Notes under the pieces: model-generated
Databases searched by the model: none
Seen by the model: only the letters and a program-made list of their open reading frames with translations
Told to the model about the DNA's origin: nothing
Source: Flavobacterium sp. HBTb2-11-1
Lineage (GTDB): Bacteria > Bacteroidota > Bacteroidia > Flavobacteriales > Flavobacteriaceae
Assembly: GCF_009826975.1 (NCBI RefSeq)
Contig: NZ_WUMO01000005.1
Span: 62,001 to 126,000 of the forward strand
Direction of reading: 5' to 3'
Length of the DNA stretch: 64,000 nucleotides
Part shown: piece after piece, positions 9,445 to 17,386 of the stretch
How positions within the stretch are numbered: the first letter of the stretch is position 1
Layout: each line of letters opens with the position of its first letter
Position numbers and translations under genes: made by a program

Positions 9445-9855
9445 ATGAATTCCATACGCCCCTACATATTGTTATTGTTTTTGATTTTTGGATTGCAACA
9501 GATTCAAAGTCAGTCCTATCATTTTAAAACATCCGGATTTAGCGTCTTAGAAAAAAATGAAAGAGGAAAGTGGGGAGAATGGTCCAATCTCGATCTGGTA
9601 AATCTTTCGGTGGTTTTAGATACCAATAAACATAGAATTGTAGTCTATTCTCAAGAAATCCAGCTTTATAATATTTTAGATTATATCGAAAGAGAAGAAA
9701 ACGATACCGACATTGTGTATTCTTTTATGTGTAAAGACAATGATGGTAGAGAATGTAAATTATCAATCATAACCCGAAAAAAGCAGGATTATAGAAAACA
9801 GCTTTACATCAATTACGACGATCATATTATTGTTTATAATATTATTACGGTGTAA
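9445..9855 (+). CDS. Hypothetical exported protein
   Basis: 136 aa with a signal peptide (IRPYILLLFLIFGLQQIQSQS). The mature part is short and beta-strand-like, with Trp-rich GKWGEWSNLDLVNLSVVLD and the charged IEREENDTDIVYSFMCKDNDGRECKL. I recognise no domain. It follows the oxidoreductase by 20 bp, so it is probably the last gene of that transcript, which runs into the hairpin at 9917-9948. Confidence 0.6.
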   Translation: MNSIRPYILLLFLIFGLQQIQSQSYHFKTSGFSVLEKNERGKWGEWSNLDLVNLSVVLDTNKHRIVVYSQEIQLYNILDYIEREENDTDIVYSFMCKDNDGRECKLSIITRKKQDYRKQLYINYDDHIIVYNIITV

Positions 9856-9859
9856 AAGT

Positions 9860-9991
9860 TTCTGAGATTCTAAGATGCTAAGTTTCTAAGTTTTTTTAGG
9901 ATTTAGATAAAATAATAAACCCGACAGGTTTTTAAACCTGTCGGGTTTGCTATAAATCTTAGCATCTCAGCATCTTAGCATCTTAGAATCT
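9860..9991. repeat. CTTAG-type degenerate repeats flanking a hairpin
   Basis: Left arm about 9860-9890 carries CTAAGATGCTAAGTTTCTAAG. Right arm about 9956-9991 carries the opposite orientation, CTTAGCATCTCAGCATCTTAG and a further CTTAG. The two arms can pair loosely around the perfect hairpin at 9917-9948. The same composite structure is seen at 60254-60381. Confidence 0.7.
9917..9948. terminator. Strong hairpin, probable bidirectional terminator
   Basis: Perfect 15-bp stem AAACCCGACAGGTTT / AAACCTGTCGGGTTT with a 2-base loop, between a plus-strand gene and the convergent DUF4268 gene. T-rich flanks are weak on both sides. Confidence 0.65.
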
Positions 9992-10430
9992 ATAAAGACT
10001 CCACATCTTTAATAAACTCATCATATTCTAAATAGAACATTTCTAGAGCGTGCATATTTTCGTTGAAAAAATCAAAAATAGCATCCCAAGTATTTTTATT
10101 GCTGAAACCAACGCCAGTTTTTTCAACCCAGATTCTGCTGATGGTTTTGCCGCTTTCAAGAGTATAATTTTTTTCGAAAACCAAATCTTTGATAAATTCT
10201 TCTTCCAGAATATTTTTTAAAGCTTCTAGTTTTTCAAAATAGGCAATGCGTTTTTCATCGCTTCGCTGTTCAATGTCGATTAAGACCTGAGCCTTTTTAT
10301 TGTCAACATAAAATTTAAAAGAGAAGTCTTTAATTTTTGTATCATAAAGCACCCATTTGCGAGGATATTTTTCGGCGAAAGCTACCCAAAATTCTCTTTT
10401 TATTCTTTGCGATTCTTCTCTGCTGTACAT
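9990..10430 (-). CDS. DUF4268 domain-containing protein
   Basis: 146 aa with no signal peptide or membrane segment. The sequence YSREESQRIKREFWVAFAEKYPRKW...SFKFYVDNKKAQVLIDIEQ...KLEALKNILEEEF is that of DUF4268, a small cytosolic alpha/beta family of unknown function that elsewhere is sometimes fused to nuclease-like domains. Here it stands alone. Its start lies about 90 bp from the divergent CoA-pyrophosphatase gene, so the two share a promoter region. Its 3' end touches the CTTAG repeat arm. Confidence 0.8.
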   Translation of the reverse strand: MYSREESQRIKREFWVAFAEKYPRKWVLYDTKIKDFSFKFYVDNKKAQVLIDIEQRSDEKRIAYFEKLEALKNILEEEFIKDLVFEKNYTLESGKTISRIWVEKTGVGFSNKNTWDAIFDFFNENMHALEMFYLEYDEFIKDVESL

Positions 10431-10522
10431 TTTTTTAGGCTTTAAGATTAGAAAACTTGTGGTACTGCGTTTTCTGGAGTATATTTATGTTTTATTTGAA
10501 AGTACAAAAATAAGCTTTGATT

Positions 10523-11167
10523 ATGAATTTTCAAGACTTTTTGAAATATGTTCCCAATATAATTCCAGCAGAATTACCAGCAGTGACATCACACTTAAAA
10601 ATGGCTCCCAAAGAACGTGTAGAGGGATTAAAAAATCTTGATATTAATGCATTAAACGCCAGAATGGCGGGTGTAATGATGCTGTTTTATCCCAAACAGG
10701 GAAAAACGCATCTGGTTTTGATTGTTAGAAATGCTTATGACGGAGTTCATTCCGCTCAGATTGCGTTTCCAGGCGGGAAATACGAAAAGGAAGATTTAAA
10801 TTTTGAAACTACAGCTCTTAGAGAAACCCATGAAGAGGTTGGGATTACAGGCGATAAAATAAATATCATTAAACATTTCTCACCAATGTATATTCCCCCA
10901 AGTAACTTTCTGGTGCATCCGTTTTTAGGGATTGCCAAAGAAGAGCTTTCTTTTTATCCTGATATAAGAGAAGTTGCCGGAATTATCGAACTGCCTTTAT
11001 CTGTTTTTTTAAATGATGATATTATTATAGAAGCCAGATTATCAACTTCTTACGGGACAAATATTTTAGTTCCTGCTTTCAATATTCAGAATCATGTTGT
11101 TTGGGGTGCCACAGCAATGATTTTGAGTGAATTGCGAGATGTTTTAAAAGAAGCCATGGTAAAATAA
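10523..11167 (+). CDS. Nudix hydrolase, CoA pyrophosphatase-like
   Basis: 214 aa from the ATG at 10523; a TTG six bases earlier is in frame but less likely. The Nudix box is clear: GGKYEKED...TALRETHEEVGI, preceded by QIAFPGGK as in the CoA/NUDT7-8 branch, which splits CoA into phosphopantetheine and 3',5'-ADP. The upstream LVLIVRNAYDGVHSAQIAFPGG also matches the UPF0035 signature region of that branch. Downstream MYIPPSNFLVHPFLG is typical of the subfamily. It is cytosolic. Confidence 0.85.
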   Translation: MNFQDFLKYVPNIIPAELPAVTSHLKMAPKERVEGLKNLDINALNARMAGVMMLFYPKQGKTHLVLIVRNAYDGVHSAQIAFPGGKYEKEDLNFETTALRETHEEVGITGDKINIIKHFSPMYIPPSNFLVHPFLGIAKEELSFYPDIREVAGIIELPLSVFLNDDIIIEARLSTSYGTNILVPAFNIQNHVVWGATAMILSELRDVLKEAMVK

Positions 11168-11239
11168 ATTTGATAAACTTTATTTAACGATTTGATATTC
11201 ATTTAAATACTTCTTAATTCGAGAAATTGTTTTATACTG

Positions 11240-11268
11240 TTGCTAAAAGAATAATTTTTGTATGTTTG
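11240..11268 (+). promoter_or_regulatory. Promoter of the acyltransferase gene
   Basis: TTG at 11240-11242, 18-bp spacer, TATGTTTG at 11261-11268, with the ATG 31 bp downstream. Confidence 0.65.
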
Positions 11269-11299
11269 CGACCTAACAAAAAAATAAGATAGATTAGTT

Positions 11300-12109
11300 A
11301 TGGGATTGTTTAAACGAAATCCTTTTGGGCATATATTATTCATCAAGAAATGGTTGATCCGAGTTCTAGGTGCCATGACTCATAAGAGATATAGAGGTTT
11401 TAATGAATTGCAGATTGAAGGATCTGAAATTATTAAGACGCTTCCAGATACTAATGTTTTATTTATTTCGAACCACCAGACTTATTTTGCTGACGTTGTG
11501 GCGATGTTTCATGTCTTTAATGCCAGTTTATCTGGACGTCAAGACACGATTAAGAACATTGGTTATTTGTGGCAACCAAAAATGAATATTTATTATGTGG
11601 CAGCCAAAGAAACGATGCAAGCTGGATTATTGCCGAGAATTCTAGCTTATGTTGGTGCGATTACAGTAGAACGAACTTGGCGTTCTAAAGGAGTTGACGT
11701 GACCGAAAAAAGAGAAGTGAATCCGAATGATACTGAAAACATCAGAATTGCGCTTGAAGATGGTTGGGTTATTACTTTCCCGCAAGGAACGACAAAATCA
11801 TTTAAACCAGTTCGTAAAGGAACCGCTCATATTATCAAACAGCACAAACCAATCGTTATTCCAATTGTAATTGATGGTTTCCGAAGATCATTCGATAAGA
11901 AAGGACTTCGAATGAAGAAAAAAGGAATCCTTCAATCTTTCATAATCAAAGAACCTCTTGATATTGATTATGAAAATGATACCATTGAACAAATCGTAGA
12001 AAAAGTAGAATACGCTATCGAACAGCACCCTTCGTTTTTAAAAGTTATTCCAGCTGAAGAAATTAAAGCGCAAGAAGAACTGAATAAAATGAGACAATGG
12101 GATTACTAG
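11300..12109 (+). CDS. plsC: 1-acyl-sn-glycerol-3-phosphate acyltransferase
   Basis: 269-aa membrane-associated acyltransferase that turns lysophosphatidic acid into phosphatidic acid. The HX4D catalytic motif is NHQTYFAD (about residues 58-65). The glycerol-phosphate binding motif III appears as FPQGTTKSF, with Q in place of the usual E in FPEGT. Motif IV is PIVIPIVIDGF. The N-terminal amphipathic stretch (HILFIKKWLIRVLGAMTHKRY) would sit on the inner leaflet. It has its own promoter and ends before a repeat-containing intergenic region. The FPEGT to FPQGT change may be lineage-wide and does not by itself suggest inactivity. Confidence 0.85.
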   Translation: MGLFKRNPFGHILFIKKWLIRVLGAMTHKRYRGFNELQIEGSEIIKTLPDTNVLFISNHQTYFADVVAMFHVFNASLSGRQDTIKNIGYLWQPKMNIYYVAAKETMQAGLLPRILAYVGAITVERTWRSKGVDVTEKREVNPNDTENIRIALEDGWVITFPQGTTKSFKPVRKGTAHIIKQHKPIVIPIVIDGFRRSFDKKGLRMKKKGILQSFIIKEPLDIDYENDTIEQIVEKVEYAIEQHPSFLKVIPAEEIKAQEELNKMRQWDY

Positions 12110-12139
12110 GAATTTTAGATTTCTGAGTTTAGATTTTAG

Positions 12140-12270
12140 ATTTTCCCTTCGACTTCGCTCAGGTTGGCATATGATTTACTTCTTTTGCAGTGTTTAAGTT
12201 ATAAGTTGGAAAATTTTGTCTCTTAAAGAAAAACTCAGAACCTTAGCACCTCAGAACCTTAGCACCTTTA
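12140..12270. repeat. Mixed repeat debris: half palindrome plus CTTAG-type array
   Basis: 12141-12170 holds CCCTTCGACTTCGCTCAGG, half of a palindrome type common in Bacteroidota intergenic DNA. 12233-12268 holds degenerate repeats of the form CTCAGAACCTTAGCACC, twice. No gene is in this 160-bp stretch between two convergent genes. Confidence 0.55.
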
Positions 12271-12271
12271 T

Positions 12272-12904
12272 TTAAAAATCAATCTTCTTCAACTCCTTAT
12301 AATTTGCATATAATCTGCGTAAAAGTGTTCCGTAAATAATTCTGTAGAAACACCAGAACAATCCAAAAAAGCCTAATATTACTAGGAATAATATACCGAT
12401 TGTAACAAACATCGCTTTTCCGTTCATGGCTAATTTCTCTCTAAGAAATTCCATGTCTGGATTGTATACAAAAGCGATAAAAAAGCTCAAAATTGCGGTA
12501 ATTACAATCATTCCGAGATTATACCAAACATAATATTGAACCGTTTTTCGGGTTCTTAAAATAGCGGTCATTAATGATTTTGTGGCTATTGTGGTCGAAA
12601 TTGTTTTATAATTTTTATAGAAAATGTAAACAAAAATCAGTACGACAACATAATTAAAGTACGTTAGAAACTCTAAAGCAGTTACGATTTCAGGATGATT
12701 CATTTTGTGCAATACGTCATCTGTATTGATGAATAAATTTGAAAATGTCCAAAACGAAATCTCCAAAATACTGATAATCAAAATCCATTTCACAATGGAA
12801 GATGACTTTCTGTGAATCATCTTATAGATTTCGTTTTCAGAAATTTGTTGAAAAGAATCAGAGTTCTTTTGCCAATCTTTTTTTAATAAATCCAGTTCTT
12901 TCAT
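12272..12904 (-). CDS. Membrane protein paired with sigma factor (possible anti-sigma)
   Basis: 210 aa. A soluble N-terminal part of about 35 residues (ELDLLKKDWQKNSDSFQQISENEIYKMIHRKSS) is followed by four membrane segments near residues 38-58, 82-103, 125-150 and 168-192. It starts 8 bp downstream of a sigma-70-family gene and must be co-transcribed with it. In many such pairs the second gene is a membrane anti-sigma factor with a short cytosolic N-terminus. I cannot see a zinc-binding HxxxCxxC anti-sigma motif, so the role rests on context only. Similar Flavobacterium proteins carry a doubtful beta-carotene monooxygenase label. Confidence 0.6.
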   Translation of the reverse strand: MKELDLLKKDWQKNSDSFQQISENEIYKMIHRKSSSIVKWILIISILEISFWTFSNLFINTDDVLHKMNHPEIVTALEFLTYFNYVVVLIFVYIFYKNYKTISTTIATKSLMTAILRTRKTVQYYVWYNLGMIVITAILSFFIAFVYNPDMEFLREKLAMNGKAMFVTIGILFLVILGFFGLFWCFYRIIYGTLLRRLYANYKELKKIDF

Positions 12905-12912
12905 AATAATTT

Positions 12913-13407
12913 TTAAGGATTTAGTATTTTTTTAAGTTTCCCCTTAATTCTGTTCATTTTCACGCGCGCATTCACTTCGCTGATTCCTAAGGTTTCAGCT
13001 ATTTCTTGATAATCTTTGTCTTCTAAATACATAAAAACTAATGCCTTTTCAATGTCATTCAATTGATAAACTGCTTTGTACATCAGTTTAATCTGTTCTT
13101 CTTCTTCATAATTGTAGTCAACATCTTTTACAAAATGCTGATGGTTTTCATAATCTACGGTCGAAATAGTTCTTTTGGTTTTTCGGTATAAGGTAATTGC
13201 TGTGTTTAAGGCAACACGATACGTCCAGGTCGAAAATTTACTGTCGCCTCTAAATTTTGGATAAGCTTTCCAAAGCTGAATAGTGATCTCTTGAAACAGG
13301 TCTTTATGAGCGTCTTCGCCAGCAGTATATAATCTACAAATCTTGTGGATTATATTCTGATTTGCCTGCAGCTGCGCAACAAATGACTGTTCTAGATTTT
13401 CGCTCAT
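12913..13407 (-). CDS. RNA polymerase sigma-70 family (ECF-type) sigma factor
   Basis: 164 aa. Region 2 is visible in IHKICRLYTAGEDAHKDLFQEITIQLWKAYPKFRGDSKFSTWTYRVALNTAI (D/E-rich core-binding and -10 recognition helices). Region 4 is AVYQLNDIEKALVFMYLEDKDYQEIAETLGISEVNARVKMNRIKGKLKKIL, a helix-turn-helix for -35/-33 recognition. There is no region 1 or 3, as expected for ECF sigmas. It is the first gene of a two-gene operon with the membrane protein downstream. Its upstream region shows no clear housekeeping promoter, consistent with autoregulation, though this is inference. Confidence 0.92.
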   Translation of the reverse strand: MSENLEQSFVAQLQANQNIIHKICRLYTAGEDAHKDLFQEITIQLWKAYPKFRGDSKFSTWTYRVALNTAITLYRKTKRTISTVDYENHQHFVKDVDYNYEEEEQIKLMYKAVYQLNDIEKALVFMYLEDKDYQEIAETLGISEVNARVKMNRIKGKLKKILNP

Positions 13408-13547
13408 AATGTATTAGTAGTTATGAAATCATTTTTGTTACAGTTGAATTTATTTTTTTCGTCCAGATTGAAAAGATTCAATGATTTCTATTTTTAGGCG
13501 AAATGATTAAAGAGAGTAGAAATCATTTTTAATCTGTGACAAAGAAA

Positions 13548-14609
13548 TTATAATTCTCTTGTTTTGTAATAATTAATCATCAGATCAATAAACCTGCTGT
13601 AGCTTTCCATACCATCTTTCTGGTTATTTGATTTCAGGAAATTATCGTATAAAAAATGAAAACCTTTGTCTATAAAAGTGTCGTATTTTTTCCAGAAATC
13701 TTGGCTTTCCTGATAGTTTTTTAAAATTCCAGTATTTACTTGCTTCTTTAATATTTCAAAAATTTTCTCGTTTTTAAATTTCCAGATTCCAAGGCAATAA
13801 CGCAAAGCAAAACTGTATCCTGAATATTGAAAATACAGATTATCGTTTTTCACAGATGCCAAAACGCCAATAAAATTACATTCGTTTTCACTCGCAAAAC
13901 CTATCTGATGCGCCATTTCGTGAGAAGATGTAAGAGGGAAAGAATACATTGGAAGTAAATTATTTACTTGTGCCTCGTTTGTAAACGGATTAAGATAACC
14001 TCCAAATCCCATATAAGTTAAGGGAAGGCTAAACAATGATTTTTTAATGCTTAAAGTCTCGTACTTGAAATACGAATGTTCTCGAGCAAGATTATCATAT
14101 CCGTTTATATTCATTTTAAAAACCTCTTCCTGAGAATAAGGAAACTGAATTTTTTCGTTTTTGTCTTTTGTGATTTTAAACTGAATTTCATTGGTTTTTA
14201 TAATTAGTTTTTTGGTAAAGGCCAGTAAATCAGCATCACTATATTCTCTTTTGATATTCATTTTTTGAGAAAGGGGCTCACGATAATAATTGAAAGCCCA
14301 AAGCACATGAAATAAAAAGTAGTAAATAGAAATTTTGCCTGCTATTTTTAAAAGATGATCTTTCCAGTCTGTTTTCCATGTTTTTCTGATTCTCCAAAAC
14401 CAACTGATCATAGTAATGATTAAAAGGCCATAAAAAAAATCGCCAACTGAAAATGGAATTTTGCCTAAAAGCATTCTTGAAAAATGCGAAATCCTGATGT
14501 ATAAATTTTTGCTGTAAAAACCTTCCACAAAATCTGGAAAGAAAACAAGTATTTTATAAAAAATAATTTGAACTATAAGAAATAAAGGTAAAATGTATTT
14601 TGATTTCAC
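13548..14609 (-). CDS. DUF3810 family membrane protein, zincin-like
   Basis: 353 aa, apparently starting at a GTG codon (MKSKYILPLFLIVQIIFYK). Three membrane segments occupy the first 110 residues. A soluble C-terminal domain carries SHEMAHQIGFASENECNF, an HExxH-like motif in which the usual catalytic Glu position is occupied (HEMAH) with a downstream Glu-Asn-Glu, suggesting a metallopeptidase-related fold. DUF3810 is a Bacteroidota/Firmicutes family without a known function. The preceding gene is divergent; there is no obvious operon partner. Confidence 0.8.
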   Translation of the reverse strand: MKSKYILPLFLIVQIIFYKILVFFPDFVEGFYSKNLYIRISHFSRMLLGKIPFSVGDFFYGLLIITMISWFWRIRKTWKTDWKDHLLKIAGKISIYYFLFHVLWAFNYYREPLSQKMNIKREYSDADLLAFTKKLIIKTNEIQFKITKDKNEKIQFPYSQEEVFKMNINGYDNLAREHSYFKYETLSIKKSLFSLPLTYMGFGGYLNPFTNEAQVNNLLPMYSFPLTSSHEMAHQIGFASENECNFIGVLASVKNDNLYFQYSGYSFALRYCLGIWKFKNEKIFEILKKQVNTGILKNYQESQDFWKKYDTFIDKGFHFLYDNFLKSNNQKDGMESYSRFIDLMINYYKTREL

Positions 14610-14717
14610 AGCATAATTTTTAGATACGTAAATATAAATACAATTATTTATAACTAAAAAAGAATAGTATTTGTGGGTTTTGATTTTAAAGCTGATAATT
14701 AGTGCTAATTCGAGAAA

Positions 14718-14754
14718 TTTGTGGCAAAAAAAGCAATTAAACTTTGTAACTTTG
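14718..14754 (+). promoter_or_regulatory. Promoter of the dipeptidase gene
   Basis: TTTG at 14718-14721 and TAACTTTG at 14747-14754, spacing 25 bp, slightly long. The start codon is at 14789. Confidence 0.5.
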
Positions 14755-14788
14755 AAGCTCTTAATTGTTAAACATCAAACAAAATATA

Positions 14789-16249
14789 ATGAGTCAAGAA
14801 GTAAGAAATCTGGAACCAAAAGCACTTTGGAACAAATTTGCAGATTTAAATGCTGTCCCGCGTCCATCGAAGAAAGAAGAGCGTGTAATTGAGTTTATGA
14901 AAAACTTTGGAAATAGTTTAGGTCTAGAAACTTTCGAAGATGAAATAAGAAATGTAATCATCAGAAAACCGGCAACTCCAGGAATGGAAAACCGCAAACC
15001 AATCGTTATGCAAGGGCATTTAGATATGGTACACCAAAAAAATGCTGATACAGTTTTTGATTTTGATACACAAGGAATCGATATGTATGTTGACGGTGAC
15101 TGGGTTCGTGCGCGTGGCACCACACTTGGGGCTGACAATGGATTAGGAGTAGCAACTATCATGGCGGTTTTGGAAAGCAAAGATATTCCGCATCCAGCAA
15201 TAGAAGCATTATTTACTGTTGACGAAGAAACAGGAATGACTGGAGCGTTAAATTTAAAAGGAGGAATTCTTCAAGGTCAGATTTTACTAAATCTGGATAC
15301 CGAAGAAGATGATGAAATTGATATTGGATGTGCTGGAGGAATTGATGTAACAGCAACAAGAATGTATCACGAAGAAGAAGTTCCAGAAGGTTCTGTTGGG
15401 TATACCATTACAGTGAAAGGTTTGAATGGTGGGCATTCAGGAATGGATATTCATAAAGGTTTAGGAAATGCAAATAAAATCATGAATCGTCTATTATTTG
15501 ACGCATTTGAAAACTTTGGTTTGCAGATTGCTGAAATTAACGGAGGAAGTCTTAGAAATGCAATTCCAAGAGAAAGTGTTGCGAAAGTAATTATTTCTCA
15601 AATGTTTGATGAAGCTTACGTTTACGATATGCAGGAAATTATTTCTGATATTAAAGCTGAATATAAAACAACAGAGCCGAACTTGACTATTGAAATAGTA
15701 AAAGGTGATTTGCCTGAAAAGGTAATGGACTTAGGAGTTCAAGAAGGAATTATCAGAGCGATTTATGCGGCTCAAAATGGAGTTTACAAAATGAGCGCTG
15801 ATATGGCTGACTTAGTTGAAACTTCAAACAATATTGCTCGTGTTGTTATTAAAGATGGAGAAATCTTAGTAGGCTGTTTAACGCGTTCTTCTGTTGAATC
15901 TTCAAAATTTGATTTGGCTAATTCGTTACGTTCTGCTTTTGAATTGGTTGGATGCGAGGTAGAACTTACTGGTTCTTATCCAGGATGGACTCCAAATGTA
16001 AACTCTGAAATTTTAGAAGTTTTAAAAGATATTTACGAAAAACAAAATGGCGAACAGCCAAAAGTTGTAGCTTGCCACGCTGGTTTGGAATGCGGAATTT
16101 TAGGAACAAATTATCCTGATATGGATATGATTTCTTTTGGTCCAACTATTCATGGAGCGCACTCTCCAGATGAAAGAGCAAGTATTTCTTCTGCACAGAA
16201 ATATTGGAAATTTGTATTGGAAATCCTTTCTAATATTCCCGTTAAATAA
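14789..16249 (+). CDS. pepD: Aminoacyl-histidine dipeptidase (PepD/cytosol nonspecific dipeptidase)
   Basis: 486 aa from the ATG at 14789 (MSQEVRNLEPKALWNKFADL); an upstream TTG is in frame but unlikely. It is an M20-family zinc dipeptidase hydrolysing Xaa-His and other dipeptides in the cytosol. Metal-ligand motifs are visible: MQGHLDMVHQKN (first His/Asp), GTTLGADNGLGVA (bridging Asp), DEETGMTGA (catalytic Glu pair), NLDTEEDDEIDIGCAGG, and GPTIHGAHSPDER near the C-terminus (last His). KGLNGGHSGMDIHKG lies in the lid domain. The length is normal for PepD. Confidence 0.95.
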   Translation: MSQEVRNLEPKALWNKFADLNAVPRPSKKEERVIEFMKNFGNSLGLETFEDEIRNVIIRKPATPGMENRKPIVMQGHLDMVHQKNADTVFDFDTQGIDMYVDGDWVRARGTTLGADNGLGVATIMAVLESKDIPHPAIEALFTVDEETGMTGALNLKGGILQGQILLNLDTEEDDEIDIGCAGGIDVTATRMYHEEEVPEGSVGYTITVKGLNGGHSGMDIHKGLGNANKIMNRLLFDAFENFGLQIAEINGGSLRNAIPRESVAKVIISQMFDEAYVYDMQEIISDIKAEYKTTEPNLTIEIVKGDLPEKVMDLGVQEGIIRAIYAAQNGVYKMSADMADLVETSNNIARVVIKDGEILVGCLTRSSVESSKFDLANSLRSAFELVGCEVELTGSYPGWTPNVNSEILEVLKDIYEKQNGEQPKVVACHAGLECGILGTNYPDMDMISFGPTIHGAHSPDERASISSAQKYWKFVLEILSNIPVK

Positions 16250-16257
16250 TAGTTTTC

Positions 16258-16312
16258 GGTCGCAGTCTCAGTATTCAGTTTGGTAAGAACTGGAAACTGA
16301 GACTGAAAACTT
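16258..16312. repeat. CAGTCTCAGT-type inverted repeat
   Basis: Arms CAGTCTCAGTATTCAGTTT and AACTGGAAACTGAGACTG are imperfect inverted copies around a short loop, immediately upstream of a terminator. The same family recurs at 50886-50946, 54371-54520 and 55218-55245. Confidence 0.75.
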
Positions 16313-16320
16313 AGACAAAA

Positions 16321-16353
16321 AAAATCCCCAATTGAAAAATTGGGGATTTTTTT
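16321..16353. terminator. Bidirectional terminator between pepD and the convergent gene
   Basis: Perfect stem AAAATCCCCAATT / AATTGGGGATTTT with loop GAAA, followed by T's on the plus strand and preceded by A's, so it can serve both convergent genes. Confidence 0.85.
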
Positions 16354-16364
16354 ATAGTAAAATA

Positions 16365-17144
16365 TTAATTTCTTTTCAAAACTTTATACTGTTCGTAACA
16401 AGCGCTAATTGCATCCATAATCTGAAGATCATTTGCGGTTTGTATAAAAGAATCAGAATAGTTACAGCGGTGCATAATTTCAGGAATTTCATCCTTGCTT
16501 ACTCCTAATAGGACAGCGACTGTTTCGCGATCATATTTGGACTCCAAGAGCGTTCGTACGGTATCGTCTTTTTTCATCTCTTTAAGCTTCTTGAGCTCTT
16601 TACCATTTTTTCCGAAGAAATTATAGAGCATATCGGCGGGATTAAAAATCGATCCTAGAACTTTCCCAAAAGCATTTGGAGCATATTCACCAGCTTCGTA
16701 ACCTTGCGTAAGTCCAGAAATGCTGTAACGATAGTTTTCTTTTGTTGGAATTAATTTAGAATCAATTTCAAGATATCCTGTTAGAGAGAAAGGAGCAATG
16801 ACAACTTCTTCCAGAGCAATTGCTTTTTCAGTAAGCTGAATTCTCGTTACTTTATTTTTTATCCAGTCATTTGTGACTCTAATTCTTAATGATTGAAATC
16901 CTAGAATAGAAAAATGTAGTGTATCATTGACTTGCACGTCAATTTCAAAATACCCTTTTTCGTCAGATTTTGCACCACGTACTTTGTTGGTGTTAATGAT
17001 GTTTACGCCGGCAAGAGGCTGTTTGCTATCATCATTAATAACATAACCTGAAACTCTTTGAGGAACTGTCGGCTGTTGCTGTGTATCTTGCGCAAAACCA
17101 ATGCTAGCGAAAAGTGTAAAAAAGAAAATTGCGAAATATTTCAT
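16365..17144 (-). CDS. Secreted carboxypeptidase-like regulatory domain protein
   Basis: 259 aa with signal peptide (KYFAIFFFTLFASIGFAQD). Residues about 30-110 form a CarboxypepD_reg-like beta-sandwich: RVSGYVINDDSKQPLAGVNIINTNKVRGAKSDEKGYFEIDVQVNDTLHFSILGF, the same fold that begins TonB-dependent SusC receptors. The C-terminal half (LTGYLEIDSKLIPTKENYRYSISGLTQGYEAG...) is not a barrel and ends with a short helical region containing two Cys residues. It is probably periplasmic or outer-membrane associated, of unknown role. It stands alone, transcribed toward the shared terminator. Confidence 0.75.
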   Translation of the reverse strand: MKYFAIFFFTLFASIGFAQDTQQQPTVPQRVSGYVINDDSKQPLAGVNIINTNKVRGAKSDEKGYFEIDVQVNDTLHFSILGFQSLRIRVTNDWIKNKVTRIQLTEKAIALEEVVIAPFSLTGYLEIDSKLIPTKENYRYSISGLTQGYEAGEYAPNAFGKVLGSIFNPADMLYNFFGKNGKELKKLKEMKKDDTVRTLLESKYDRETVAVLLGVSKDEIPEIMHRCNYSDSFIQTANDLQIMDAISACYEQYKVLKRN

Positions 17145-17322
17145 ATCCTGATTTAAAGCTCTAAAAGTAGTAAATAGGGATTAAATATCTCGCAGTCTTG
17201 GAATTTAATTATAAGAAAATTAACAAAGGCAGTAGTGTTGCTTTTTTTAGGCTAAATAAAAAAGGGTAGTGAAGGTTATGGTTAGGTTGCAGAAGTGATT
17301 TGCAAAAAATAAAATTTTTGGC

Positions 17323-17364
17323 AAAAAAAATCCCAAGTTCCAAGTAATATGGAATTTGGGATTT
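17323..17364 (-). terminator. Terminator of the DEAD-box helicase gene
   Basis: On the minus strand, stem AATCCCAAATTCCA pairs with TGGAACTTGGGATT and is followed by eight T. It begins about 23 bases after the helicase stop. Confidence 0.8.
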
Positions 17365-17386
17365 TGTATTTAAAGAAATTGAATTA

